Below are positions 26,514 to 36,490 of a stretch of DNA of 64,000 nt, piece by piece. A program made the position numbers and the translations under genes. Each line of letters opens with the position of its first letter. Position 1 is the stretch's first letter. The notes beneath the pieces were generated by a model. The model was not told the origin of the DNA, did no database searches, and saw only the letters and a program-made list of their open reading frames with translations. Source of the DNA: Diabrotica undecimpunctata (taxonomy: Eukaryota; Arthropoda; Insecta; Coleoptera; Chrysomelidae); contig NC_092806.1 of assembly GCF_040954645.1 (NCBI RefSeq), positions 108,398,731 through 108,462,730 of the forward strand, given 5' to 3'.

Positions 26514-26810
26514 TTAATGTACCTGGACTAGACATGGGCTGTGTAAAGTTGTATTAAAAGTTAATCTTTCAAACCGTCTCAAATATATTACTTTATTGAT
26601 TAGATTTTCAGCTATGCCTTGTTGAGTAGAGGTCATATTGCGGAGTTTATTTACAACATATTTTCCAATAGCATCGTACTCATCATCAGGGTGTTCTAAT
26701 TTTTTACCTATTAACAATATCTTATTTGCAATTTCTTCATTGGCTTGTCGCTTATGACGTGCAGATGAAGCAGTAGATGTTGTAGGTAAAAACTCGTTAC
26801 AGATGCTGCT
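26514..26810 (-). CDS. Last exon of a MADF/BESS-type gene of a PIF/Harbinger element
   Basis: The minus strand shows a canonical acceptor (TTATTTACAG, AG at 26812-26811), then an open exon starting SSICNEF and ending with TAA at 26514-26516. The segment DDEYDAIGKYVVNKLRNM followed by QQGIAENLINKVIYL has the pattern of a BESS-like helix pair, the C-terminal interaction motif of MADF proteins. Insect PIF/Harbinger elements often carry such a second gene beside the transposase, and the DDE exon of a Harbinger transposase lies 70 bases away on the other strand. Alternative frames at the 3' end could extend the protein. A host gene is possible, but the context favours the element. The RTE-c insertion lies about 115 bases downstream. 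Confidence 0.65.
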   Translation of the reverse strand, partial: SSICNEFLPTTSTASSARHKRQANEEIANKILLIGKKLEHPDDEYDAIGKYVVNKLRNMTSTQQGIAENLINKVIYLRRFERLTFNTTLHSPCLVQVH

Positions 26811-26879
26811 CTGTAAATAAAAACAATATCATTATACTGACGTATAGTCAGTATACTGACTTAATTTTTTTTGCTGCAG

Positions 26880-27631
26880 TTCCCGAGTTCCGAACAAGAA
26901 TGAATAGCAATTTCTGAAGAGCTTGAGTGTACTTGAGAATTCCCAAATTGCTTAGGAGCTGTTGGTGGGAAGTATACTGCTATAGTCCCTCCTGCCGGAG
27001 CAGGTTCACAATTTTTTAATTATAAAGGGTACCATAAATCTATTCTATTGGGAATTGCTAATGGAACTTATCAATTTATTTATGTGGATATTGGAAAAAA
27101 TGGACGTATTTCTGATAATGGTATATTACAAAAAACTAAATTCTTTCAAACATTGAATTCCAAGAGGAGTTGCCTTATGTATTTATTGGCGATGAAGACT
27201 TTGCTTTGAGAACAGATTTTATTAAACCATACCCTCAAAGGCAATCACTGGCTAGTTTAAGTATGAGGATATACAATTATAGAGTATGCAGAGTTAGAAG
27301 GATTATAAGAAGTTGTTTTTGGAATTTTATTAGGAAGATTCCACATTTTTCTATCATATAAATACCAATATACTGAATAATAAAAAAATGGTTTTAGAAT
27401 GTTGGGTATTTCACAATGTTCTTGGAAAAAAAGTCACGTCAGCATTATGATAGTGAAAATCGTAAATATTGAACTATGGAACTGGGCATCAGACCACAAA
27501 ATGGAGAGTTACAACCACTACAGCAAATACACGACCGTAATTCCACTAGCAATGCAAAAATTACCTGAGAAAAGTATGAAATTTACTTTAATACTGGTAG
27601 TGCAGTTTCATTGCGACAAAGAATGTTATAA
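26880..27631 (+). pseudogene. PIF/Harbinger transposase, catalytic exon (HARBI1-like)
   Basis: An acceptor (TTTTTTTTGCTGCAG, AG at 26878-26879) precedes the exon. Frames then read EFPNCLGAVGGKY, GSQFFNYKGYH, YVDIGKNGRISD, LPYVFIGDEDFALRT, KPYP, NYRVCRVRRI and a C-terminal HDRNSTSNAKITREKY, ending RQRML with TAA at 27629-27631. This is the HARBI1/ALP1-like DDE domain. The first catalytic Asp (GAVDGKH in relatives) is Gly here. TGA codons at about 26899 and 26929 sit where Trp is expected. Frameshifts occur near 27160 and 27390-27470. The N-terminal exon is not nearby, and no Harbinger terminal repeats were found. Confidence 0.75.
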
Positions 27632-27645
27632 TAATATATATTTAC

Positions 27646-27735
27646 TTCTGTATCATTTTCAGTGTAATCAGTATTGAATGTACTTTCATTATGATTAGTT
27701 GTCTCCTGTTCACTGCTATATATATTGTCAGTTGA
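27646..27735 (-). CDS. Putative penultimate exon of the MADF/BESS-type gene
   Basis: On the minus strand a 30-codon acidic, Ser/Thr-rich open stretch (STDNIYSSEQE ... NDTE) ends at 27646 in GAA followed by GTAAAT, a good splice donor. Its phase (0) matches the acceptor exon at 26810. Joining them gives an acidic linker followed by the BESS-like region, as in MADF proteins. The exon's own 5' edge is unclear, with a TAA in frame at 27736-27738. It begins only 14 bases beyond the transposase stop on the other strand. Support is moderate: composition, donor and phase, not homology. Confidence 0.4.
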
Positions 27736-27755
27736 TTATTCACGTGTAAATAAAT

Positions 27756-27974
27756 CACTTATATAAAAAAATAAGTATGTTTTGCTTTTAATTATAAGGT
27801 CACGTTGCCATTAGCGCAACTACATAATGTAGGCACAAGCCTAACAAGGAATACACACAAATAGTATCAATAAATTCTGTTAGCAGTTCATGCGAAAAGT
27901 TCGGAAATCACTCATTTTGATAATTTTATAAACCAAATAATATTTGGTTTCAAAAAAATTTTCACAAAGCAACA
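27756..27974. other. Spacer between the Harbinger relic and piggyBac
   Basis: AT-rich sequence with no open frame I can assign. A MADF-domain exon would be expected at or beyond here on the minus strand if the Harbinger element were complete; I do not see one. Confidence 0.4.
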
Positions 27975-30212
27975 TTAACCCTGCGTTGGTTGCATGGTTA
28001 AATGAACCACCATTAGTCGCAGGTGAGCGTGAAGCTCACTTGTTATGTATATGACTTTTTTGACTTTTTATAAGTCAAAAAAAACAAAAGGCATAAATAT
28101 AATGATTTATTTATCAAAGCTAAAAAAAGGCAATATTTTTAACAAAATACAAAAAGGAATAAAACATAAATTATAAAGTTTGGTACATCTACATAAATAA
28201 GCATAATTCTGAAACAGCAACTAAAATATTAAAAAAAATTACTCAGATTCAGGAACTTCGTCGCGTTCACACTCTGTGCAAATGGTGATTGTATGTTCTT
28301 TACAAATTGCTCTGAAACACTTGGCGCATTTTGACGCTGTTTTTCGATTTTTTTTCTTGGGGCAATAGGAGCATTTTGGCCTTGCACCTGCTTGATTTTC
28401 CTCAGGAATATCTCGTTTCTGTGTCAAAGGAAGATTCAGATATTTTTTAATTTGCAAAGTTAGCCGAAATGGCAAGTTTTGGGCCGCTCTTTTTTGCATA
28501 TGTGGGGTAATGAGTTGTCTGGCTAAAATTTTCAGATACTCACGTCTTGGTTGGCCGGAATCTAATACATTTGTCCTAAATATAATGTTTCCATTAATTC
28601 CAGCGATGTTTAGCATAGTAAAAAAAAACAGTCAATGGCCACCTACATGTGATTCTTGCCACTGAATAAAGACTCTTCAGTTGGTCCACTGAATCTACTC
28701 CCGATTTTGTTTGATTGTAAAAAGTAACTACTACTGGTTTGCAAGCTTCACCACTTTCCTCGTCAATTTCGTCATATTCATGGAGGGTTGACAAAAGCAG
28801 GACATTCTTATTTTTTTTTTTTTTGGGACGTACGAAACTAATAAACATTTACGACCAAAAGCAAATAAACTGCTACGAATTGGCCTTTCTTTAGTGGCAA
28901 CAAATATTTCAGGAATTTCACGTTTGTTTTTTCTAATTATCCCAACTAAAGTTATTTTTTTCTTTTTTAATTTTTCGGCCAAAGGAACTGACGGAACCAG
29001 TTATCACAGGTTAAATTTCGTCCTGAATTCATAATGGGTTCACACAATCGTTTCACCACACTATCTGGACTGTGTTTCCAGTATAAAATACACGACTCTC
29101 AGCCAAGGCAAATATTTTTATCCCGTATTTGTTTGGTTTACTCGGGATATATTGCCTAAAGCTGCACCTTCCACGGAAACCCTCCAGCATTTCGTCAATA
29201 GTACAGTGCTCACCAGGCGTGTAGCAGGCTTGGCATCTTTCTATAAATTTCTCAAATATATTTCTTATTGGAGCTAGCTTATCAATTAATTTGCGTTCAG
29301 CTCTTGTGTGAATATTATCAAAACGTAGTGGTCGAATCAACAAATAGAAACGTTTCAAGGGGATTACCATTTTAAATAACTCTGGTGCTGTAGAATCGTT
29401 GCTCCATAGGTCATTTAGGTTGGTGTGTCGGGATTTCAAAACTCCTGCCATGTACAATAATCCAAACACTGCTTTTATTTCGTCACAATCAGTATCTAAA
29501 ACATCTCGTTCGCGTGTATAGTTGCCTCTAGTTTTCTCTAGGTACAAATTTGTGCACGTCACAATTTCTTCAATGATATCATCTGTTATGAGCAGGTTTC
29601 AACTTTCATATGGAGTTTTAGCATCCTTTGCCGCATGTTTCACCCCCTGTAGTTTGCTAATAATATTGTGCTGTCAAATACGGCTAGTTTTTTCCCTTAC
29701 GGTGAACTTTCCAAATGGTTTTTTTGTCTCTACCGATATATTTGGGACCATCTTCAGACCAAAACATTGAAATAGTATTTGTCGTATCATCGGCCGAAAA
29801 CTCTGAGTCTGTCTCATGATTAGAACTGACTTCTACTTAATCTATGTCGCTTTCTTCATCTTCAAAATTTGGCTCTTGCGTCTGTTCAAGTAACAAATCT
29901 TCTTGCTCCAATTCTTCATATATTTTTAACAGTCTGGCCTCTTCTTTACCATTCCTATCCATTACACAATATTATTTTAAAGTTATATGATCTAAAACAC
30001 AAAGTCAATAAAAAACCCCAACAAAAATTGCTTTGTAGCTTTCCAAAATCGTCACGTCGTTAGTCGCGGGTGAGCTAATCGCTCATTTTTCGACATCTGC
30101 GTAGGAAGGATTACATGAGAGCAGTTGCCAATGTGAGTAAAATTGTGAAAAATGTTAAGAAAAAAGTAAAATGGTGAGCGTTGCGCTCACCATGCGACCA
30201 ACGCAGGGTTAA
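27975..30212 (-). mobile_element. piggyBac element 1 with both terminal repeats
   Basis: TTAA at 27975-27978 and 30209-30212 bounds inverted termini of about 20 bp (CCCTGCGTTGGTTGCATGGT, with one mismatch, T/C, on the other end). Inside each end the word TTAGTCGC(A/G)GGTGAGC recurs near 28014 and 30060 in the same direction, each leading into a short hairpin. A perfect hairpin, TGGTGAGCG-TTG-CGCTCACCA, lies near 30172-30192. Length (2.24 kb) is normal for the family. The transposase inside is broken. Confidence 0.92.
28239..29960 (-). pseudogene. piggyBac transposase 1 (multiple stops and frameshifts)
   Basis: The start is probably ATG at 29960, followed by an acidic N-terminus with a TAA near 29838, a TAG near 29687 and frame changes to 29562. 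The main block 29562-29053 has the piggyBac fold, with the TIDEMLEGFRG motif carrying the first catalytic Asp. Frames after 29053 carry CDNWF (second Asp), KERPIRS, KSGVDSVDQL (third Asp) and AKHRWN. The C-terminal block 28616-28239 ends in a cysteine-rich zinc-binding domain (CSYCPKK, CAKCFRAICKEH, CTEC). Cut-and-paste transposition at TTAA is the family's role. All three Asp positions are readable, but at least five lesions make this copy inactive. It could still be mobilised by an active relative through its intact ends. Confidence 0.88.
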
Positions 30213-32379
30213 TAAAAATTATACAAATATCTAATAACACAACTGTTTTGCATCTACGGACTGACGCAACAAAATGACGGCTCGTGGCTCGAAGTACTGA
30301 TACACGTACGAGCCGAGACGAGCTACGAGCAAGATTTCCAACCAGTTGGATACGCCGACGAACTTGTGCGGCAATTTTAAAGTATGGTACTTACGGTAAT
30401 ATACGGTATGGTAAGTACTTAAGGTGACACACGAGCGAAAAAGGTCGTTGAGCCATAAGTCAACGTCCTTACTCGCACGTCTATCACCCAATTTAGCTTC
30501 CTTAGTAAGGGAGTAATTCCGCTCCATAGTGTTATATAGTTTCTTCCCAGTGTACCTATTAATTCCGGATGATGGCAACCATAATTTTATTATTCCGTAA
30601 TTATTTCTTATTATTTTTTTATTTTTTTTTATATTTAGTTTAATTAACGTGTTTGTATGTCCATACGTTACGCAACTAATACAATCATGTATACATTACA
30701 CCCCAATGTGATTCAAGGCAGTCCAGCCATGAGATCCCACAATCCGGCGCACTGGAGAAAGAAAAGAAACATACGTCATCCCAGGTAGCATAAAATCATA
30801 ATTTACATACACACACAATTCAAATAGTTGATAAATTTTTATTTAAACATGTGTCTTCATAAAGTATAAAAACCAGCATATTTTAAATAAATATTTGATA
30901 GATGTAAATCTCAGTGCAAAATCTACATTTGTGCAATCATAGTAATCCTTACTTTATTGACTACCGTACGGAATAACTCTATAGTTGTCAAATAAAACCA
31001 AATTCTCCAATTCTTAAGCCTGTAAATTCGCCTCTTCCTGTCCTACTTTTACATTTGCCTTGTAGAATAAAGTGAGCCACTTTTATACCTGTTGGCTTCG
31101 TATTACATGATCTATAAAATCCATCAAATTGTGTTCAAAGCCTTTTTCTATTCTTCTAACTTCCATGTCAATTATCTGATCAACCCAAAAAATTTCTAGA
31201 ATGTGCCTGTAAAACCGACAACACCTTATACTAAAGAATATCGCATTTTTGAAGATGGAACCCGTTTTAATCAATGAAGTTTTAGCTTTTGTTATACCCT
31301 ACTTTATACATCTATTAATTTTATTGAACGTTATTTATGCTGATAAAGTATATAAATACTCTAAACATTTAATTTCATGCCAATCGAGATGTGAGAGGAA
31401 CTCTAAACTAGTATGACTTTGCGCAGAACAGATTGGACGAGGAAGTTTTAATCCCGACGCGGCGTGGTTCAATGGCTAATTGAAAAGTTCCTACGAATAT
31501 ATAGGGCATACTAAAGTATGTTCAAATAAACATCTGTAGATCAACTGGGAACATGACACATTTTGGCAGAAGCTATTTCATTAATTGTAGATTTGTTAAT
31601 TGAACCTGCTTAATGTGTAAATCATCAAAAAGCCGAATCACAACTGACATATATCATAAAGTGAATACTGCGACTACTGCGTTTTCGAATCCCAAAATAT
31701 AAACTATTTTAGATTCATCGCAAAGGAACAAATTGATGCAAATTGGAAAACTCGAAAACGTTGGAGAATTATAGCAATGGTATGGTGTGATCAAAAGAGT
31801 GGTGAGTAAAAAATTAACAGATGTAAAAATTTGAGAGTATTAATTAAAAAAGTAGAATATAGGCTTTTAAAAAGTAACAATAAAAATGTAAGTCAAATAA
31901 TCATAAAGCTAAAACATAAAAAAAGTTTCGTAAATAAAAAGGCGTCTGGCCGGCCTGTTGAGGGGCAATACTCCTTCATAGATCTTTAACGAATAGGCGT
32001 ATAACTATTATATATTATAACCACGTTATAAACGGGCAAATTTAAACTATTAGATGGATAACAAATAAATAAACAAATATTTAAAACAAAAGATATATGC
32101 CGCACTCGCGTACACACACATGCGTTCAACCCAGTCCCTAGGATCATGTGTGTACCATTGAGTAATGAAATCCATATGCCCGAAGATCAAACCGGTCACA
32201 CTTTGATATGAAGTAGTACCAATCTGATCTCCAAGCTATGCCACCACCCCTAATCAACGTGTGACTTACGATGGGGAGACTTATGAACTGATTGTTACTT
32301 TGGATGCCCTGGACATCCTCTGTTTTCCATGATTGTGGTTAGGACAGCTAACTGTAGGGGTAGCTCAAAAACGACTTCT
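30213..32379. other. Non-coding stretch with a GC-richer patch
   Basis: 30240-30580 is less AT-rich and on the minus strand gives a 115-codon frame without a recognisable domain. Words such as GCCGCACAAGTTCGTCGGCG hint at the terminal region of a DNA transposon, possibly the far end of the Harbinger element, but no partner end is seen. The rest is unassigned. Confidence 0.35.
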
Positions 32380-32631
32380 TGGCATAAAAATGGCATGAAC
32401 TATGAGAGCCATCAACCTAAGTTGTTGTAACAAAAAGAGAAATCAAACGATTTCTACTTAGCGAAACCGAATTCAAATCTTAACCACTGTGTTTCCTAAA
32501 ATTTGCGAAACAAACAGCTGGATGAATTACTCGGCAAGGGAATCTAAAATTGCATTCCACAAGCCGTTCATCCTAGTCAAAATTCGTAGTAAATTTAGTT
32601 TCTCGTACTTCCAACGAAGTAAATAACAAAA
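32380..32631 (-). repeat. Dispersed repeat related to 58437-58640
   Basis: On the minus strand, TTAAGATTTGAATTCGGTTT and the following words match TTAAAGATTTAAATTCAGTT and its flanks at about 58560-58640. The next 100 bases (the hairpin arm) also match 58437-58540. The two copies therefore belong to one repeat family, in opposite orientation. Confidence 0.6.
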
Positions 32632-32834
32632 CAGAATGACGGTATTAGATTTTTGTTTTGATACAGTGCAGCAACAACCGTTGATATGTATTTCGACCTC
32701 CTTAAGTCTCTTCAGAACGGTATAGTCACTGCTCTAGTGACTATACCGTTCTGAAGAGACTTAAGGAGGTCGAAATACGTATCAACGGTTGTTGCTGCAC
32801 TGTATCAAAACAAAAATCTAATACCGTCATTCTG
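32632..32834. repeat. Near-perfect hairpin, 99-bp arms
   Basis: Arms 32632-32730 and 32736-32834 are reverse complements with a single mismatch (T/C near 32687) around a 5-base loop, GCTCT at 32731-32735. Each arm contains CCTCCTTAAGTCTCTTCAGA or its complement, part of the dispersed repeat also seen near 58450. Confidence 0.95.
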
Positions 32835-33106
32835 CTAAGTTGTTGTCTTGTTGTCTGTAATAAATGTGTATTCGGTTATTCAGCCGCCGAATTCGCAGAA
32901 TAAATTTTGTTCTCTTTGCCGGCTGAGCACCCGAAAGGTCAGGCCATGGAGCCCATGTTTGTCGTACATGACCTCGATGCTCAGCTTCCGCGGTTTAGAT
33001 CTTTTCGATCTGCCTTATGGGCCTATTCCTAATCGGCAGTATAAAAGGCCTGACCAGCCTTTTATATACAATATTTATACTTGTATATGCTATGTCAGCA
33101 CTCACT

Positions 33107-33108
<2 letters not shown>
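32835..33108. other. GC-richer spacer with inverted words
   Basis: GGTCAGGCC (32937-32945) and its complement GGCCTGACC (33047-33055) lie 101 bases apart in a stretch clearly richer in GC than its surroundings. I recognise no coding or RNA gene. Confidence 0.4.

Positions 33109-33191
<83 letters not shown>
33109..33191. repeat. (TA)n array
   Basis: About 83 bp of pure TA, flanked by CTTGATA on the left and TTTGATA on the right, so TTGATA is present at both edges. Open frames of alternating Ile-Tyr across it are artefacts. Confidence 0.95.
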
Positions 33192-33195
<4 letters not shown>

Positions 33196-33649
33196 ATAAT
33201 TGCAGTAGACAGAAGGTTTTTAGTCGGTGTGTAGATAAAAGAGTAATAAAAAAAAAAGAGTAATGGGTAATGGGTGGTTTGTGAATTCCCAGGTGTATAC
33301 GGCCCTCACACACTCCGTGAATATTTGTTTGTGGTTTTTGTATTCTATAGTCTTAATGGTTAGTAAGAGAAAATAAACATAACTAAATAAAAGTATAAAA
33401 TAAAATAATTAGGAGAGGTTATTAATTATTTTTTGCGAACAGAGCTGTGTTGTGTTTTTTGTATTTTTTTTTTATTTTTTATATTTTTTGGGGCATACCG
33501 TTACCTTCTCTTTAGGGTATTATGTGGCTATCTCGTCAACAGTCTGAGACTGATAAAGATATCATATGGATGTTAACCCATTATTCTGAGAACTCTCGTT
33601 TGTTGAGAGTCCCTACGTAGATCCCATAGAGGTACGTATGTAGACAGAG
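33192..33649. other. Unassigned spacer
   Basis: T-rich non-coding sequence. The right part (from about 33570) may already be the degraded 3' region of the minus-strand Jockey element. Confidence 0.4.
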
Positions 33650-34182
33650 TACCGTTTTTATCTAGAAAGTTAATGTTGTCAGGTCCGGACTGCTACTGCT
33701 GGCTGCTATTGCAGTGTCATCAGCATATGGGCTTAGCATTAAACTGGGTGTTGTTGGCGTATCGGATGTGAAAATTGTGTATATGTGTGATAACAACACT
33801 ACTCCCTGCAGTATTTCTGCCTTCTTTCGACTTCGGATAGGGTTGGTCCTATCCGAACTCTCAACCTTCTGTTGCCAGATACTATGAAAGAAAAAAAATC
33901 ATCGCCTCGCTATACCCAAATTCATTCATCTTATATAGCAAGCCTTTATTCGAAACTCCGTCGACAGCTTTGCTGGGATCAAGAAAGACGACTGGTATAT
34001 ACTTTTTCTCATTGAAATGTATAAAGATGTATTCTGATAGTCTCAGTACCTGCTGGTCGCATGAATGTTCACTGCTGAACCCAATTTGCGCTTGAGGTAT
34101 TGTCCCTCTTCTCTCAGACTTCTCTTTAAGACTGACTAAGAAAACTTGTTCTGCAATACTACTTATTGGTGGTAGTAAGCTA
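33650..34182 (-). pseudogene. Jockey-like element, 3' part (reverse transcriptase)
   Basis: Reading on the minus strand from 34182: SLLPPISSIAEQVF, QAQIGFSSEHS and IHFNEKKYIPVVFLDPSKAVD (motif A). A degraded region follows, then SLMLSPYADDTAIAAS near 33700-33735 with the catalytic Asp pair. Order and wording match Jockey-group RTs. Several frame changes are needed. The upstream half of the gene resumes at 35632 after the RTE-b insertion. About 25 residues expected at the join (the part before SLLPPI) are missing, so the insertion came with a small deletion, or the gap is older. Confidence 0.7.
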
Positions 34183-35625
34183 CCAGCTAATGAAGAAAAT
34201 CTTCAGACGTTAACACTATTATTTAACAAAATATATACCACTGGAATCTTCCCAGAAGACTGGCTTAGATCGACATTTATACCTATACCCAAGAAAAATA
34301 AAGCAAATAGATGCTCACAGTTCAGATTAATTAGCCTGATGAGCCATTTTCAAAAAATTTCACGCAAAATTGTACATCAACGAATATACAGAGAATGCGA
34401 AAGAAACCTGAGCGACAATCAATTTGGATTTCGTATGGGGCTTGGTATAAGGGAGGACTTATTTGGCTTCCAGATAGTACTACAAAAATGCCGAGATTAG
34501 CGAAAAGACCTGTTTCTCTGTTTTATCGACTACGAAAAGGCGTTTGATTGAGCAAAACACACAGAACTCATAGAAACCCTAACACAACATGCATGTTATA
34601 GACTATAACACTGTAGCACTTATTAAAAAACTATATTGGGATCAAATGGCGTCGATCAAAATAGACAATCGTCTGGCAGCAGAATTGCCAATAAAAAGAG
34701 GAGTTCGTCAGGGCTGTGAACTTTCTCCACTGTTATTCAATATATATTCCGAAAAGATCTTTCAAAATACCCTCGAAAATATTGAAGAATGAATAAAAAG
34801 AATACGTAAACAACTTAAGATACGCAGACGACACCGTCATTATTGCAGACAGTGTTGAGGGTTTACAACGACTTTTGAATGTCACAACCAGAGAGGGAGA
34901 TAACTTGGGACTAAATATAAACACAAATAAAACGAAAGTAATAGCTGTTACACGTGCACCAAATGTCGACATTAATATTTGTATCTATAACAAACATATA
35001 GAAACAAAGTACAAAGATTCCAGTATCTTGGTTACTGGATAACAAACGATCTTGACCACGAGGTCGAAATACGTGCTCGTATAGAATATGCTAGGTCCGC
35101 ATTTCAACGAATAAAAAAAATTCTTAATAAACTCTACGTTATCGTTGGATATCCGATACCAATTTGTAAAAACGTTTATTTATTTCATATTGCTATACGG
35201 AGTAAAAACATGGACTCTCGGAATTACAAGTATAAGGCGTATAGAAGCCTTTGAGATGTGGGTTTTTCGAAGGATGCTGAAGATCTCTTGGACAGAGCAC
35301 GTGACCAACAACGAGGTGCTAAGAAGAATGAGTACTGAGAGAGAACTCCTAAATATTGTAAAAAACAGAAAAATGAGTTATCTAGAACATATTTACAGAG
35401 GAGAAAAATACAACTTCCTACGACTTATAATGGAAGGGAAAGTGGAAGGAAGAAGAGGTCCAGGAAGAAGAAAATGCTCCTGATTGAAAAATGTAAGAGA
35501 CTGGACAGGCATGGACACACATTCGATACTAAGAACAGCTCAAGATAGAGAGCAATTTGCTGTAGTTATAGCCAACCTTCAGTAATAGAGAAGGCATCTT
35601 AAGAAGAAGAAGAAGATAATTAACT
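34183..35625 (+). pseudogene. RTE-b reverse transcriptase copy inserted in the Jockey-like element
   Basis: The plus strand reads LPANEENLQTL, TGIFPEDWLRSTFIPIPKK, FRLISLMSHFQK, NQFGFRMGL, FIDYEKAFD (motif A), IKRGVRQGCELSPLLFNIY, a degraded ADD block near 34825, YLGYWI, YGVKTWTLG, RRMLKISWTEHV, GKVEGRRGPGRRK and VRDWTGMDTHS. It ends with AAGAAGAAGAAGA at about 35607. This is the longest RTE-b copy here, but it has at least six stops or frameshifts and no endonuclease. The (GAA)n tail matches the copies at 8.8 kb and 6.0 kb. Confidence 0.8.
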
Positions 35626-35631
35626 GGTAGT

Positions 35632-36490
35632 TCTGTAGAAATGTTCCGTTTTTCCCGGATTTTTCTATCAGTCTCTGGCAGTTTCTGTTGATTATATTAT
35701 CAGGTCTTAAAACCTTTTTTGCATTGGTCATTTTTGAACAAATATTTGATCTTTTTGGGGAGGTGTATGTAATTCCTATTGGATCCCTTCTTCTTCTTAG
35801 TAGTGACTTCTCCTTTTTTTTTCGGGAAGGCTAAGTCCTCGTTAAAGTGGTAGATATTCTAGTCTATTCTAGTCTACATCCCTTTTCTAGTGTGTTCTTC
35901 ATGACTTTCGCTTTGTTTCTATTAGTATGTACTCTTCAGTTTTCTCCATGCAGTGCTGAGATTGGTTTCTTATCTTTATCAATATTTTTGATAGCTTCTA
36001 GAGCCGAGATTCCTTGAGATTTAGCTGCTGGATGTAGTTGTCACAGTTTTTGTTCCTATGTCTCCACTTGTTTTTTGACTTCCCTATTTAGTTTGTTAGC
36101 ATTTCTTTTGTCCTCTCGGTTCCTCGTACGGTTCGATTTTCTCCTTTGCCGTTTTTTTCGTGTATTAGTTTCTTCAGCTCACTGTTGATGTCCGTGACCC
36201 TTCCTTTGAATTTTTAAGTTGTTTTCTCTTTCGTGCTGGCTTTTAGGGCATACTCCAAGAGTTTTTGTTTATTGTTTATTTTAGGAACTGCGTCTATTTT
36301 TTCGCTCACTATTCTTTTGTAGTTAGGCTAGCTTGTACGTATTCTTTTGTGTGATCGCAGCCAGTTTGTTACTACTGCACCAAGGGTCAGTACAACTGGG
36401 TTATGTGTTGAGTCTCCTTTGTTCACAGATGTTGGTTTCATTGGTCCAGTAACTGTTGTGTTGTCCTGGTCCTCAAGGTAGTGACATAAC
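35632..36490 (-). pseudogene. Jockey-like element, 5' part (endonuclease end and linker)
   Basis: On the minus strand: DSTHNPVVLTLG, equivalent to the SDHNPV end of the endonuclease, near 36390; NWLRSHKRIRTS; then a long basic linker (LEYALKASTKEK, SELKKLIHEKNGK) and ISALHGENGRVHTNRNKAKV near 35945; then TSPKRSN, KKVLRPDNIIN and GTFLQNYQLI at 35640. This is the order of a Jockey-group ORF2. The element is 5'-truncated at about 36490. Frames change several times and no intact protein is possible. Confidence 0.65.

Noticed and set aside
30231..30578. 115-codon minus-strand frame
   Set aside because: No domain; it lies in a GC-richer patch better explained as transposon end sequence.
31083..31274. 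Minus-strand frame with DMEVRRIEKGFEHNLMDFIDHV
   Set aside because: It vaguely recalls a Penelope RT C-terminus next to a Penelope-like repeat, but no RT motif is present.
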